Assembly (NCBI GenBank): GCA_012064385.1
Contig: QRDG01000026.1
Span: 203,723-267,722 of the forward strand
Source: Puccinellia tenuiflora
Taxonomy: Eukaryota; Streptophyta; Magnoliopsida; Poales; Poaceae
Length of the DNA stretch: 64,000 nt
Direction of reading: 5' to 3'
The position numbers were made by a program, and so were the translations under genes. Below the pieces are notes generated by a model. The model was not told the origin of the DNA. It saw nothing but the letters and a program-made list of their open reading frames with translations, and did no database searches. This document shows positions 1 to 11,639 of this stretch, in pieces (positions within the stretch are counted from its first letter, which is position 1; each line of letters starts with the position of its first letter).

Positions 1-2022
1 CTTGCATTTTAGTTGTGTTTTGTTTATCACCTAAATAATTAAATATGGAATAGGTGGGTTCTAATTTAATTGTTGACCCGGTTCCATTTAATTTTGAGTA
101 GCTCACCCATGCATTGTTTAGACTTGCTAATAACATTTAATTTTGATGGTTAGAAAAATAACTTGAACATTATAATTTAAATGTCGGAATCCGGTTCCGT
201 TTAATTTGGCTTAAGTTGCATCTCTCATGTTTTGCCATGTCATGCATGCATTGCATCAACATGCTGGTTCTTTTGCCGTAGAGTAAAATGCATCTTTTCT
301 GTTGTCCAGTGTTTGTTGCTTCTTCGGGATAGGCCGTTGAGTTGATCTGAGCCACAACAGGTTCTGCTACCTCTACCGGATTGCAGGCAAGTGATATTCA
401 CTTGCTATCTTTGCTTGTTTTCTGTCTCTTACACCTCCTATCTTTTGTTCCTTGCTAGCCTTATATTGCGATGCTTGTGTCTCGATCCTATTTGCATGTT
501 ACCTTGCAGCCATGATATAGCCACACCCCCACATCCTATTACCCTGTTGCTTGTTTATCTTGTTGGCCTTGCGAGTCGTAGTGCATGCTTAGGTTGTTTT
601 GCTCGAGTCTTGTTCTAGTTATGCCTTAATATGATAGTTGGGTTAATTCACATGATAATCTTTAATGTTTGGCGATGGGATATAATTAATAAAGATAAGG
701 CACCGGCGGAAGGCCAATCGTGGTGATTTGTTCTGCTAGTGTCGCCTAGGACCCGAGTTCTTGTCCTCTGATCCAAGACTGAGCGCACTACCCACATGTG
801 GGAGGAAATGGGACTCCCCTCGACCTAGTACCGGATCAGCAGCCTTGTCCAGGGCGCCACAAGTAGTTCGGGTGTTTCTATTTGCGCGACGCTTTATTTT
901 GATGCAGGTACGGATGGGACACCTCCGATACGATGATGGTTACTTATGGTAGGGCTTGCGGTACGTTCGTTTACCGAGTGTGGAAGGAGGGGCAATCGTA
1001 TGAGTGTTCCCTCTCGACACCGTCCACGCAACGGCTAGGTCCACCTTGGAGCTTCGGCCGGACTTTCAAGGTGGGTCAGACTTAGCTAGGTGGTTCCCTG
1101 GACAAGTGTGGTAGTGAAGGAAAGTGTAGCGTCGGATACCCTGCCAGCATACCCCGGAAGTGTGCTAATTGCATGGCGCAAAGGGTTGAAGTGCGTGTGG
1201 TTACATTTGTGCACCCCTGCAGGGTTAAATCTTTTCGAAAAGCCGTGTCCGCGGTTATGGATGACTTGGTGATGATGCTGGCTAACAAGATCATAGACAA
1301 CTTGCACCTGATAATAAATTGATTAGTAAGATAGAGCTACTTCAATAATAATTTATAAAATTGCCAACTGTGTGAATGCCTTTGGGCTTGCTGCTCGTAG
1401 GATAAACGGGCTGGTAAGGAATTGGCTGGGTATGTTTGGTGTTAGTATAGTTGGTTCCCTATGCGCTCTCTTACCTCCTCTCTATTAGCCGAAAGTTGTA
1501 GCGTGTCTCTATAAGTTGTTAGTGCTGCTTGTCGCCGCCTCAATCGCTAACCCTCTTTCCCCGGAATTCCAGCTTTGATATCTTGTGAGTATTACTTACC
1601 AGTACTTCTACTAGTACTGACCCCTTCGGGGCTGCTATTCCAATGCAGCCAACAGGTTTGAAGTGTGACGACGTTAGCTTGGGAATCCCTCCGGCTTGGC
1701 CTGGGCGGGGATATGGTGCCTTCGTTTATCTTCAGGACTCTTAGTCCAATTTGTTTCTTGTCCGTAGCCGGACGCTACCCGCTTCCGTTGTTATTTTGGA
1801 TCTTTGTATTGTATCTTTGTTCTTGACTCGGTGAGTCGTTGTTGTATATATGTTGTTTTGTGGGTTCCATCGAGAACTATTGTAATGTTATCACAATTCC
1901 ACCCGCATAACGTGTGTGTTGCGACGTGCACGTTATGCCTGGTGGGCGTCCTTTAGGATCGTTATTATGCGGATTTGGCGGTAGCGCTCAAATCTGTATA
2001 GTACCGATCTTGGGGCGTTACA
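1..2022 (+). repeat. 5' LTR (3' part only)
   Basis: This is the right-hand 2022 bp of the 5' LTR. It ends GGGGCGTTACA, directly before the primer binding site, and aligns without visible gaps to 4041-6062. No coding sequence is supported: the reading frames here are short and their copies in the other LTR merely mirror them. Confidence 0.9.
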
Positions 2023-2025
2023 AAG

Positions 2026-2037
2026 TGGTATCAGAGC
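2026..2037 (+). promoter_or_regulatory. Primer binding site (tRNA-iMet type)
   Basis: TGGTATCAGAGC lies three bases after the 5' LTR. It is the standard complement of the 3' end of initiator tRNA-Met used by many plant LTR elements to start minus-strand DNA synthesis. Confidence 0.93.
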
Positions 2038-2465
2038 TCTGGTTTTTCGATACCCCACGGGTCCAGTCTGCCTGTAGGTTACCGTAGCTAATGGTCGTTG
2101 TTTGTAGAGTGTCCAAACTATTTTACTAAAACTTATTTGAAAATATCTCAATAGGACTCTTGTTTATTCCTTATCCCTCTGCTATTCCCCCTCTTACCTT
2201 TGTGTGATTTAAATCTTCTCTCTTATCTATCTTCCGGTTATAGCACCTCCGTGGGTTGGACGATATCTATCCTTTTATCCTAATAGGTTCAATCTTGGAA
2301 GCAATCTCGACGGAAGGTCATCGCCATCGACGTGAGCGAGAACTTCTTGTTAGTGGTGTCGAGAAGATCTACACGCCGCTCGAAGATTCGATAGTTAACC
2401 TTGCCCTTCTTCTCCCCGACGGTAGCGTGGATCTCGGGGCGAGATCCCTTGTTAGTGGTGTCGGT
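2038..2465 (+). other. Residual non-coding internal domain
   Basis: About 430 bp lie between the primer site and the 3' LTR. There is no gag, protease, RT or integrase motif in any frame. A 15-base string, TTGTTAGTGGTGTCG, occurs near 2347 and again at 2449, just before the LTR. The inverted motif CTCGGGGCGAG before the LTR resembles the 3' end of Tekay-type gypsy elements, but a clear G-rich polypurine tract is missing. The simplest reading is loss of gag-pol by deletion. Confidence 0.75.
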
Positions 2466-3097
2466 TGTAATGCCCCGGGGTTTTCCCCGAATTAGATTTT
2501 GTTTGTTTTTCTTTTTCACATCATCATGTCATCATCATCTATCACCTTGCATTTTTTTGGCAAAATAAAAATCAAAATATTATTTTAGCTAAATTATTTT
2601 TGTTTTTGCAAACTAATCCTAGGGTTTAATAAACCCCACCCCTCTCCTTTTCTAATTTTCAAACAAACCCCCCAAAATAATATTGGTACTATTTCGGAAA
2701 ATCTCTTCAAATAAAATAAAGCTTTTGAAATTATTTTCGTAAAAAAACCCTAATTTTGTTTTGCAAATTTTTCCTCTCTTTTTTCTTTTCCCTCTTATCT
2801 TTATTTTTCTCTCCTTCTCTCTTTTTCTTTTTCCTCTTTTCTATCTTATCCTTCTCCCTTTTCCAATTTTTATTGGGAAAATCCTTTTTAATCAAAAATG
2901 CCGAAGCCATCTCTCTTCTCTCCCTCTCTTCTTCCTTCTGGCCTGCTTTCCTTCTGGCCCAGCAAGAGCCCAACTCCTCCCTCTTGTCGCTTTCTTCCCG
3001 TACGAGAGGAGCACGCAGCACGCGTGACCGTGCCGTCACCGAGCTTCCTCCACCATGCCACCGCACCACCGGCGCCACGCTCCTCACTTTCCCCTCC

Positions 3098-3104
3098 TAT
3101 AAAG
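3098..3104 (+). promoter_or_regulatory. LTR TATA box
   Basis: TATAAAG sits in a GC-rich setting, followed by a CT-rich stretch and the usual plant leader-like AACCCTAG. This is the expected layout of an LTR promoter in plus orientation. The start of transcription is not visible from sequence alone. Confidence 0.55.
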
Positions 3105-3808
3105 CCACCCCGGAGCCTCCCTCCGAACCCTAGCCTCTCTTCCCTCCAGCCGCCGCCGCCTCTCTCCCTCTCTCTCTTCCTCCCGTGGTCTTCTTTCACC
3201 TCACCCCGCACCCATCCCCATCGCTCCCCTGTTCCTCCTCCCGAGCCCGACCTGCTCCCTTGCTCCTCCTCCACCCGAGCACCACCACTGGCCACGCCTC
3301 TCCTTCATCCTCGACGACAAGATCGTGCCGGGACGCTCCGGATCGCCACCAAGGACTGCTTCTTCTCCCTTCGGCCGCACGCACGTCGACCACGAGTTCA
3401 TTGCCATGGTCGTTCCCCAAGCCCGTTCTCATCGCCAGCAGCCTCCCCTCGGTGAGCTGCACATCCTCCCTCTTTTTCCCCTCCGGTTCTGTCGCCGTAG
3501 CCTCCGATCTGCTCCTTCCCGTTGCTCTGCCCGCTATGAACGCCGTAGCATGAAGCTCCAAGACGCCCCCTCCTGTGCTCTGTTTCACCTCCTGTTACGG
3601 GCGCCACAAGCACCAGCACACCCTACGCACAATCAACTCATCCCTAAGCCTCGAGCTCACCCCGGCCGCGCAAAACCAGTAGCGCTCGCTGCGTTTTGTC
3701 CGTCGATGTTTCTCTGAACCAAAGTCTGAACCCGTGTGTCAAAAATTCAGTTAACAGCGGCTCCTCTCATTCATATACTATTGGCTTCAGATTCAATCAC
3801 ACACCCGA

Positions 3809-3877
3809 GCGTAGCCCAGTGGCAGTGCTCCTGCTTTCCTTTCCCAGAAGGCCCAAGTTCGAATCCCACCTACGCCA
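3809..3877 (+). other. tRNA-like segment with Pol III A- and B-box-like motifs inside the LTR
   Basis: The segment starts GCGTAG and ends CTACGC followed by CA, giving a six-base-pair acceptor-like stem. Between them are an A-box-like GTAGCCCAGTGG and a B-box-like AGTTCGAATCC. The T stem pairs poorly and no clean anticodon arm is seen, so it is not a functional tRNA gene. It may be a decayed SINE or tRNA relic captured by the LTR. Confidence 0.45.
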
Positions 3878-6373
3878 ATATAGGCCAACTCCTTTTATTT
3901 TGTTTATTTCTTTTGCAAACCTAACTATATTTATATCTTTTAATCTATAAATCTAAATTAAAAGTGTTATATATGAAAGTTGATCAGAAAATTGTGTAGA
4001 ATTTAAATATGCCATCTATGCTCATGTTTGCATCATATAGCTTGCATTTTAGTTGTGTTTTGTTTATCACCTAAATAATTAAATATGGAATAGGTGGGTT
4101 CTAATTTAATTGTTGACCCGGTTCCATTTAATTTTGAGTAGCTCACCCATGCATTGTTTAGACTTGCTAATAACATTTAATTTTGATGGTTAGAAAAATA
4201 ACTTGAACATTATAATTTAAATGTCGGAATCCGGTTCCGTTTAATTTGGCTTAAGTTGCATCTCTCATGTTTTGCCATGTCATGCATGCATTGCATCAAC
4301 ATGCTGGTTCTTTTGCCGTAGAGTAAAATGCATCTTTTCTGTTGTCCAGTGTTTGTTGCTTCTTCGGGATAGGCCGTTGAGTTGATGTGAGCCACGACAG
4401 GTTCTGCTACCTCTACCGGATTGCAGGCAAGTGATACTCACTTGCTATCTTTGCTTGTTTTCTGTCTCTTACACCTCCTATCTTTTGTTCCTTGCTAGCC
4501 TTATATTGCGATGCTTGTGTCTCGATCCTATTTGCATGTTACCTTGCAGCCATGATATAGCCACACCCCCACATCCTATTACCCTGTTGCTTGTTTATCT
4601 TGTTGGCCTTGCGAGTCGTAGTGCATGCTTAGGTTGTTTTGCTCGAGTCTTGTTCTAGTTATGCCTTAATATGATAGTTGGGTTAATTCACATGATAATC
4701 TTTAATGTTTGGCGATGGGATATAATTAATAAAGATAAGGCACCGGCGGAAGGCCAATCGTGGTGATTTGTTCTGCTAGTGTCGCCTAGGACCCGAGTTC
4801 TTGTCCTCTGATCCAAGACTGAGCGCACTACCCACATGTGGGAGGAAATGGGACTCCCCTCGACCTAGTACCGGATCTGCAGCCTTGTCCAGGGCGCCAC
4901 AAGTAGTTCGGGTGTTTCCATTTGCGCGACGCTTTATTTTGATGCAGGTACGGATGGGACGCCTCTGATACGATGATGGTTACTTACGGTAGGGCTTGCG
5001 GTATGTTCGTTTATCGAGTGTGGAAGGAGGGGCAATCGTATGAGTGTTCCCTCCCGACACCGTCCACGCAACGGCTAGGTCCACCTCGGAGCTTCGGCCG
5101 GACTTTCAAGGTGGGTCAGACTTAGCTAGGTGGTTCCCTGGACAAGTGTGGTAGTGAAGGAAAGTGTAGCGTCGGATACCCTGCCAGCATACCCCGGAAG
5201 TGTGCTAATTGCATGGCGCAAAGGGTTGAAGTGCGTGTGGTTACATTTGTGCACCCCTGCAGGGTTAAATCTTTTCGAAAAGCCGTGTCCGCGGTTATGG
5301 ACGACTTGGTGATGATGCTGGCTAACAAGATCATAGACAACTTGCACCTGATAATAAATTGATTAGTAAGATAGAGCTACTTCAATAATAATTTATAAAA
5401 TTGCCAACTGTGTGAATGCCTTTGGGCTTGCTGCTCGTAGGATAAACGGGCTGGTAAGGAATTGGCTGGGTATGTTTGGTGTTAGTATAGTTGGTTCCCT
5501 ATGCGCTCTCTTACCTCCTCTCTATTAGCCGAAAGTTGTAGCGTGTCTCTATAAGTTGTTAGTGCTGCTTGCCGCCGCCTCAATCGCTAACCCTCTTTCC
5601 CCGGAATTCCAGCTTTGATATCTTGTGAGTATTACTTGCCAGTACTTCTACTAGTACTGACCCCTTCGGGGCTGCTATTCCAATGCAGCCAACAGGTTTG
5701 AAGTGTGACGACGTTAGCTTGGGAATCCCTCCGGCTTGGCCTGGGCGGGGATATGGTGCCTTCGTTTATCTTCAGGACTCTTAGTCCAATTTGTTTCTTG
5801 TCCGTAGCCGGACGCTACCCGCTTCCGTTGTTATTTTGGATCTTTGTATTGTATCTTTGTTCTTGACTCGGTGAGTCGTTGTTGTATATATGTTGTTTTG
5901 TGGGTTCCATCGAGAACTATTGTAATGTTATCACAATTCCACCCGCATAACGTGTGTGTTGCGACGTGCACGTTATGCCTGGTGGGCGTCCTTTAGGATC
6001 GTTATTATGCGGATTTGGCGGTAGCGCTCAAATCTGTATAGTACCGATCTTGGGGCGTTACAGAATTTAAGTGCATCACAATTCATGTTTTTTCGTAGCA
6101 TCCAAACATCTGTGTCAAACAATTCCTTTGTTGCCTTCACATGGCACCACGAAATTCATGTATTCCAAATATTTTTTACTGCGCCTTGTTCTTATAATTT
6201 GACTCCAATTGGAGTCTGCTGTAATCCCGTAGCCCAAGGCGGGCGGGAAGAGAGACAGCAGGAACCAGAACGCGACCGGCGCCACCTCCGCCATGTTCCT
6301 GCACGGCCGGATGCCTGGACACAAACCAACATGCAAAGGCGACCGTTGCAAGGCAGCAGGTGTTGCAGAAACT

Positions 6374-7197
6374 CAGTGGCGGCGCCAGGAAATGGCGCCT
6401 GGGTATTCCACCCAAAAAAAAAATTTGCTCTAAATGTAGTATATGAATCAAACATCACAATACTATCAATATATGAATAAAACAAAACTAGCATAACAAA
6501 AATAGCAATATTTCAATTTATAAGCCCATAACGACATGAATACATAGGTACCTTTTGACTGATAAAGTGATGATATTCCATCTTACTCCCTCCGTTCCAC
6601 AATATAAGATGTTTTAGATGTTTCACATGTTGTCTAGATTCGGACTAAAAGAATGGAAAGTGGGTGAACACATACACTAAAACATGTCTAGATACATGTG
6701 GTACAAATACGAATGTGGAAAAGGTCTAAAACATCTTATATTATGGAACGGAGGGAGTACATTATAACTTTGCGGTTTCCTTTTTGGAAGAGTTTGATGA
6801 CATCCTCATCCTTTACTTGCCTGAAGAAATCTCTCTCAACTTTGCGGAGGCGGCGCGGACAAGATTAGGGGCGCGGGTCGGCGGGGGGCAGGGCGCCGCC
6901 GCCACGGGCGTGGGACCGTCGCCTGCTCCTGGCTGCATCTGGCCGGCGGCGGTTAGGTCGAGGCCTCGAGGGGAAAAGGAGGCTCTGCGCGATGCGTCCA
7001 GGTCCAGCGTCTGTGCGTGTGCGCGATGCGCTGTGGCTCTGCTCGATGCGAATTGCGAGCGACCGAGCGAGCCAAAGAGAGGCAGCGAGATGGGCCGAGC
7101 GAGCCAATTTTGGACTGGGCTAAATATGCATTTTTTTTTGCGTCAGAAACTTGGGTATTCCACGGAAGCCAGGGGAATACCCCCAGCGCCGCCCCTG
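6374..7197. mobile_element. Non-autonomous hAT-superfamily element (824 bp)
   Basis: Terminal inverted repeats are CAGTGGCGGCGCCAGG on the left and, read inward from the right, CAGGGGCGGCGCTGGG (13 of 16 match). The element is flanked by a perfect 8-bp duplication CAGAAACT at 6366-6373 and 7198-7205, the size made by hAT transposases. A GGGTATTCCAC motif recurs near both ends. The interior has GC-rich sequence at 6840-7120 but no transposase, so it must be mobilised in trans. A Stowaway MITE is nested inside. Removing element and one duplication restores a continuous GCAGAAACTCTGCAG in the host. Confidence 0.88.
6586..6757. mobile_element. Stowaway MITE (Tc1/Mariner), nested in the hAT element
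   Basis: The ends are CTCCCTCCGTTCC and GGAACGGAGGGAG, with a TA dinucleotide on each side (6584-6585 and 6758-6759). At 172 bp with long near-palindromic arms and no coding capacity, this is a typical grass Stowaway. Lying within the hAT element, it either inserted there later or travelled with it. Confidence 0.93.
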
Positions 7198-7205
7198 CAG
7201 AAACT

Positions 7206-8751
7206 CTGCAGCGAAAAAAAATAATAATCACACAGAATATATATCCAGACGAAATAGGCCGTAGCCCTGCTATATAAATATAGCAACAACACGATACAAC
7301 CGACAGTCTCGCAATGCTGGGACGGCAACAAACATACACCCAAAGCAAGGGGAAGAGAAGAAAAGAAGAAAAACACAATGGAGACATAGGCGGATCGACT
7401 AAGCGACGGTGACCCGCGACCGTTGCGCCCTCCGAAGAAGTACCACCACACTCCTAGCGTCGAATCGTCGAGTACCAAGCAACACCTTCAAGAAGGGGAG
7501 CACTGCTGCCCGGACCATAGGTCCTAGGGTTTCCCCCGGCACACGGATGGAAGCGGACTACGGGTAGCCACGACGCCCTTCAGGAAGGGGAGATGCCACC
7601 CACAGGTGGCACCGCGTCGGTGTCAGGCGAGCTTACAAGGATTTCTCCCGAAAAACCCCAATCCACACCCCCGGACGATCTGCTGCATAGGAGCCCCACG
7701 AAGACGAAGCCTCGAAGCCACCAGGCTCTCCACCCACCAACTTGCGCCACCACGATCCCGAAGCCACCAACGCCGTCTCACCGAAGAAGCTGTCCGGAGG
7801 TCTGCAAGACGAAGATGCGGAAGAAGAATGAACTGGGGTCAGCAGTACCGCGGCCGGCGGGAGGGACCAACCTCCACCGCCGAGGACGGTAATCGACCGG
7901 ACGAGGCAGCAGAACACACCAATCCCCGTCAGGTCCGGCCGGGCCCAGCGAGCCTGTAAAGCCCCCTCGGGGCACACCAGTCCTAATAGGGTCCAGCCGG
8001 GCCCGCAATAGGCCCGTGAAGCTCGCCGCCACGCTGCAATAGGCCGGCCGCCGTCCCCGCTGTCCCCTGCATCCGTCGCCGCACCTTCAGCTGCAGAACA
8101 AGCCACAGGTCAGGTCGGCCCGCCACAACCCATATGGGGCCCGTCGGGCCCAGATCTGGGCCGCAGGGCCCGGCCGGCCATCTCCGCTGCTTGCTGTCAC
8201 TGCCGCACTGCGCCGCCCGCAGGCCGCACGCGTCGCCGCCGTCCTGCCACCACCCGGTCGGGGCCGGGCCGCCGCCGCCCTAGGAACGCCGCCGCCGACG
8301 AGGGGGATCCCCGCCTCCACCAAGCTCGACGCGGGGAGAGACGGTCCGCCGCCGCCGGCGCGACCGGGCCACGCCCGGCAGCCTCTGCCGGCGGCAGCGA
8401 CAGGGGAGAGAAGAGGGAGGGGGGCTAGGCGGGGGGAGGGGCAGGGGGCGCGCCGCCGCCAGCGGGGGCGACGGGCGCGCTCGCACGGGAGAGGGAGGTG
8501 CGCTGTTTTCCTCAAGAAGGGTCTTATCCAAGACAGACAGACAGATCGATCGTGATATAGTATGTATTTCCACATGTACATATATGACGCATGTACGTAC
8601 GTACCCTGAACGCGGTCTTAAAAGCACGATCGCGCTTCTCGCACGTCTGATGCGTGGTCGCCGGAGGATTCCGCAGCGGCGGCCGGAGCCTAGAAGGGAT
8701 GTGGAGGACTCCCTTCTTCTAGCAAGACGTAGATGAGATCTTCCTTCTCCA
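7206..8751. other. GC-rich unassigned stretch, probably decayed transposon
   Basis: The left 150 bp are AT-rich with poly-A and poly-T runs; 7380-8500 is very GC-rich and full of short frames on both strands made of proline, arginine and alanine. No domain, terminal repeat or splice pattern convinced me. Phrases such as ACACCTTCAAGAAGGGGAG recur in slightly altered form about 90 bp later. The composition resembles that of the LINE-like element at 10325, but I could not find its ends. Confidence 0.4.
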
Positions 8752-8760
8752 TATGGCAAG

Positions 8761-9845
8761 GAGCAAATTGCATAAACCAGCAACTCTTGGGGCAACTTTT
8801 GCGCAGACCAGTAACTTGAATTTCGTCCTACCGAGACCACGCATAATAGTAGTGGGTCTGTGGCTGCCATAACATGCTCAAACTGCAAGTTGAAAGGTCA
8901 AAGGTACACCACTTGCACCATACCATTGAAATCTCACCTTCTTGTGAGAAAACAAGGGCACAAGGTATCCTAGTCTATTTCTTGCTTTTTACTGTTTATC
9001 CGTATATAGTTATATACTTTTCTTGCTTGTCTTATACACTCTCTTGCTTTTTTCTTGTGTAGAGCAATCGACGGTTTCCTAGTGCATTTGTGCCTCCGAC
9101 TACAAGTGCACACACAACTTCATCTACTACAACAGAAGCTTCACATGCCGTCCCAGCTTCATCTACTACAACACAAGCTGAACCTATATTCACCTCTGTT
9201 GCAACTGCTACAAGGCAAACAGGTATCCCTCCGTTGCCCCATTCTCCAACTCCACCGCGCGCACCATGGATTCCACCAAGACAGGCTGCTCCAACAAATG
9301 CGCCTCCATATGGACAACAAAGGGGAGAAGGGTATCTAAACTCTAGAATGTATAGCTATTTCACTCCAGGTCTTCATGCTCTGAATCAGCAAGAAGAGGA
9401 ATGATGTGAAATGTTAGGCGTAATTATGGTGCAAATTTTGTATATGTATGGATGTGCCGAGAGATGCATAACTTTATGATTGTAATCTGAACATTCTGTA
9501 TGTGCCATGGGACACATATATTTGGTTACTATTGTTACCAAGCCCTATGTAAGCTGGATGAAAATCATATGAATATGTTGGCAACATTTTGTTTAGGTGA
9601 TCTGATGTCAATTTTTCTTCCTTTTCGAGACCATTGTTACAGTGCCAAATCCGGTGCAAAATGCAGCCTTTGCATGGTAGAAATGCCACGGTGGCTGCCA
9701 GGTATGTTGTTAGATGGTTTGATACCATAATTAGAGCTATATGCAACTGATTACCTCTAGAATGACTGGTCTATGCAAAAACGAATTCAAGTCGCTGGTC
9801 TGCGCAAAAGTTGCCCCAAGAGTTACTGGTTTATGCAATTTGCTC
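8761..9845 (+). mobile_element. Mutator-like element (MULE, 1085 bp) with 9-bp target duplication
   Basis: The first 60 bp or so, starting GAGCAAATTGCATAAACCAG, reappear inverted at the right end with few mismatches. A perfect 9-bp duplication TATGGCAAG flanks it (8752-8760 and 9846-9854), the size diagnostic for the Mutator superfamily. The interior keeps the last two exons of a MURA-like transposase and no catalytic domain, so it is an internally deleted derivative of an autonomous element. Confidence 0.9.
8863..9404 (+). pseudogene. 3' exon remnant of MURA-like transposase
   Basis: The first exon piece (to 8964) encodes CSNCKLKGQRYTTC at 8875-8916. This follows the CX2CX4HX4C zinc knuckle found near the C-terminus of MuDR-type transposases, except that the histidine is glutamine. 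A GT at 8965 and an AG at 9061-9062 define a 98-bp intron that keeps frame. The second exon (9063-9404) encodes a tail rich in Ser, Thr, Pro and Ala, ending in EEE and a stop. Such a knuckle followed by a low-complexity tail is usual for these proteins. The catalytic DDE part is absent, so this cannot be an active transposase. The lost zinc ligand also suggests decay. Confidence 0.7.
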
Positions 9846-9854
9846 TATGGCAAG

Positions 9855-10311
9855 CTAGGCCCGGGAGTTGTTCTGAGGTACACGAAAGAAGTCGGGATCA
9901 ATATGCACACAAGATCAAATTGGTTTTTTATTTTTTTAGGGTGTATTTTTTTACGTAAGATTTTTTAATATTTTTTTAGGGAAAGTATTTATTTTTCTGA
10001 GGGCCGGCTGGCGACGCGTGCGCGTGGGTGGGCTTGTCCAATCTGCCACGCACGAAGCCCTTTTTATTTTCACTTACGGGAGCCCAAAGCCCACTTATCC
10101 CAACAGCATTGCACGGCCTCGCTAAAAGAAAACAGCATTGCGCGTTTATATCTTAAGCAGTTGGCTCCTCTTAGAAAAAAGGTAAGCAGCTGGCTCAAAT
10201 ATTCATGGCCAATTCAGAATTCAGTTCATTCACTATACTTTTAGAATTTTATTACGTTGCCGTTATTATATTTGTCGAAATTTTTTACTATACGGTCACT
10301 GGTACCTATTA
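9855..10311. other. Intergenic AT-rich sequence
   Basis: Runs of T and A, no frame worth reporting, no terminal repeats seen. It is the target sequence into which the MULE (left) and the LINE-like element (right) inserted. Confidence 0.6.
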
Positions 10312-11639
10312 TTTTGCTCAAGTTTTTTTGAAAAACCTCTCGAAGTGGGCAGGGCGTTCCGTATAGATAGAATAGAGTTGTCTCAGTTTATTAGTAAAAT
10401 CGGGCCCAAAAACCGTACAAACTATACAAAGCCCTGTTTATAAGAAAAACAGGGCCAAAAAACCGCACAGACGAGGCGACCTGCTGTCCACACGACGCAA
10501 GTCGACCAAACCCACAAACACACACCACCTATCCGGGGCCGCCGTCCCGACGTAGCAACCAGATCGACCCTCGCATTGCCCGAAGAAGATCTAGTCATGG
10601 TCGACGAACCCTCTGCCCTCACACTCTTCATCCAGGTTGCCATCAAAATCCATCTGTTCCGGGGTCGCCACCCCGGCGTAGCAACCAGATCAACCTTCAC
10701 ATTACCCGAAGTCAATCCAGTCGGGTCGACGAACCCTTTACCCGCGCAGTCTTCATCTAGGTCACCCCCAGACCCACGCAAACCCACGGCCCTGCCTCAT
10801 AGAACCGTCGCAGCGTGAGAGATCGAGGTCGCCTCCTCGACGTCCACCGTCGTCTGGGGCCGCCACCCCGAGATACGCCTCCCCCAACCACGGAGCCATC
10901 CTGCACATCCACCACGAAGCCGTCGCACCACGAGGGCCAAGAACTCCAAGGCGACGCCTCCAACAAGGTGGTGACACGTCCATCACCGTTGCCCGCCCCC
11001 GACGGGGCTTAGGTTTTCACCGGAGAAACTTCGAACCACTTTGCGTCGGACCGGGTCGAGATTCCACAACGACACGATCAAGAAGGAAACAACGCCCAAA
11101 GGCGCCGCCATCGTTGGCATAGACCGGAGTCCGTGCAAGCCTTCACCCGCAATTCTTCCCGCCCGCGAAGCTCAAGGAGCGGCCAGATGGGAGCATACCT
11201 CCGTCGTCGACCACCGACCTCCTCCAAATGATGCAGCCACCGCGGCACCTCACTCCACAGCAGATGCCATGCCGGCCACACACCTGCCTCAGCCGCTGCT
11301 CCGAGGCCGCCGCCACGGCAACCTCCTTCCCGTGAGCGTGTCGTGGTTGGAGGAGTTCTGTAACCTCCCCAACCAGCAACCCACCCATGAAGCTTCTCCG
11401 CCCCCCGCGAGCTCAGCGTCGTCGTCGCTCGCACCTCCATCTCGCCGACGCAGCCACGCCCAGCACGAGCCCACGCAGTCCAAGATGCAGCCCGCACGGG
11501 CCCAGATGCAGCCGGCGCGCGCCGCCACCGCCGTGCGCCTCCAGCCACCACCTTGCATCGCCGCGCCCGTCCGCTGCCCCCCTCCACGACGCGCCGCCGG
11601 CCGAGACGCCGCCTCTCGGTGAGCACTGAGCAGGATGGA

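Larger units (their letters stand above)
1..6062 (+). mobile_element. LTR retrotransposon with giant LTRs and tiny internal domain (5' end outside window)
   Basis: Bases 1-2022 repeat at 4041-6062 with a constant offset of 4040. The second copy can be followed left to a TGTAATGCCCC start at 2466, so the LTR is 3597 bp and the first LTR begins about 1.6 kb before the window. A tRNA-iMet-type primer binding site follows the first LTR, which sets plus orientation. Only 443 bp separate the LTRs and no gag or pol is present, so the element is non-autonomous. I counted about 15 differences between the 2022-bp LTR parts, nearly all transitions (about 0.7%), which means a fairly recent insertion. The bases after the 3' LTR are GAATT; the matching target duplication lies outside the window. 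The long LTR and a 49-bp block shared with the element at 24920 suggest a gypsy (Tekay-like) origin; that part is inference. Confidence 0.88.
2466..6062 (+). repeat. 3' LTR, complete (3597 bp)
   Basis: Runs from TGTAATGCCCC to GGGGCGTTACA. The part from 2750 to 3700 is pyrimidine- and GC-rich and gives many spurious frames on both strands (up to 185 residues, proline, serine and arginine rich); I do not regard them as genes. It holds a TATA box at 3098, a tRNA-like segment at 3809 and the conserved 49-bp block at 5252-5300. Confidence 0.9.

Noticed and set aside
2756..3717. Several overlapping frames of 120-185 codons on both strands
   Set aside because: They lie in an LTR, are made of Pro/Ser/Arg low complexity, overlap in all frames, and follow base composition. 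No gene is supported.
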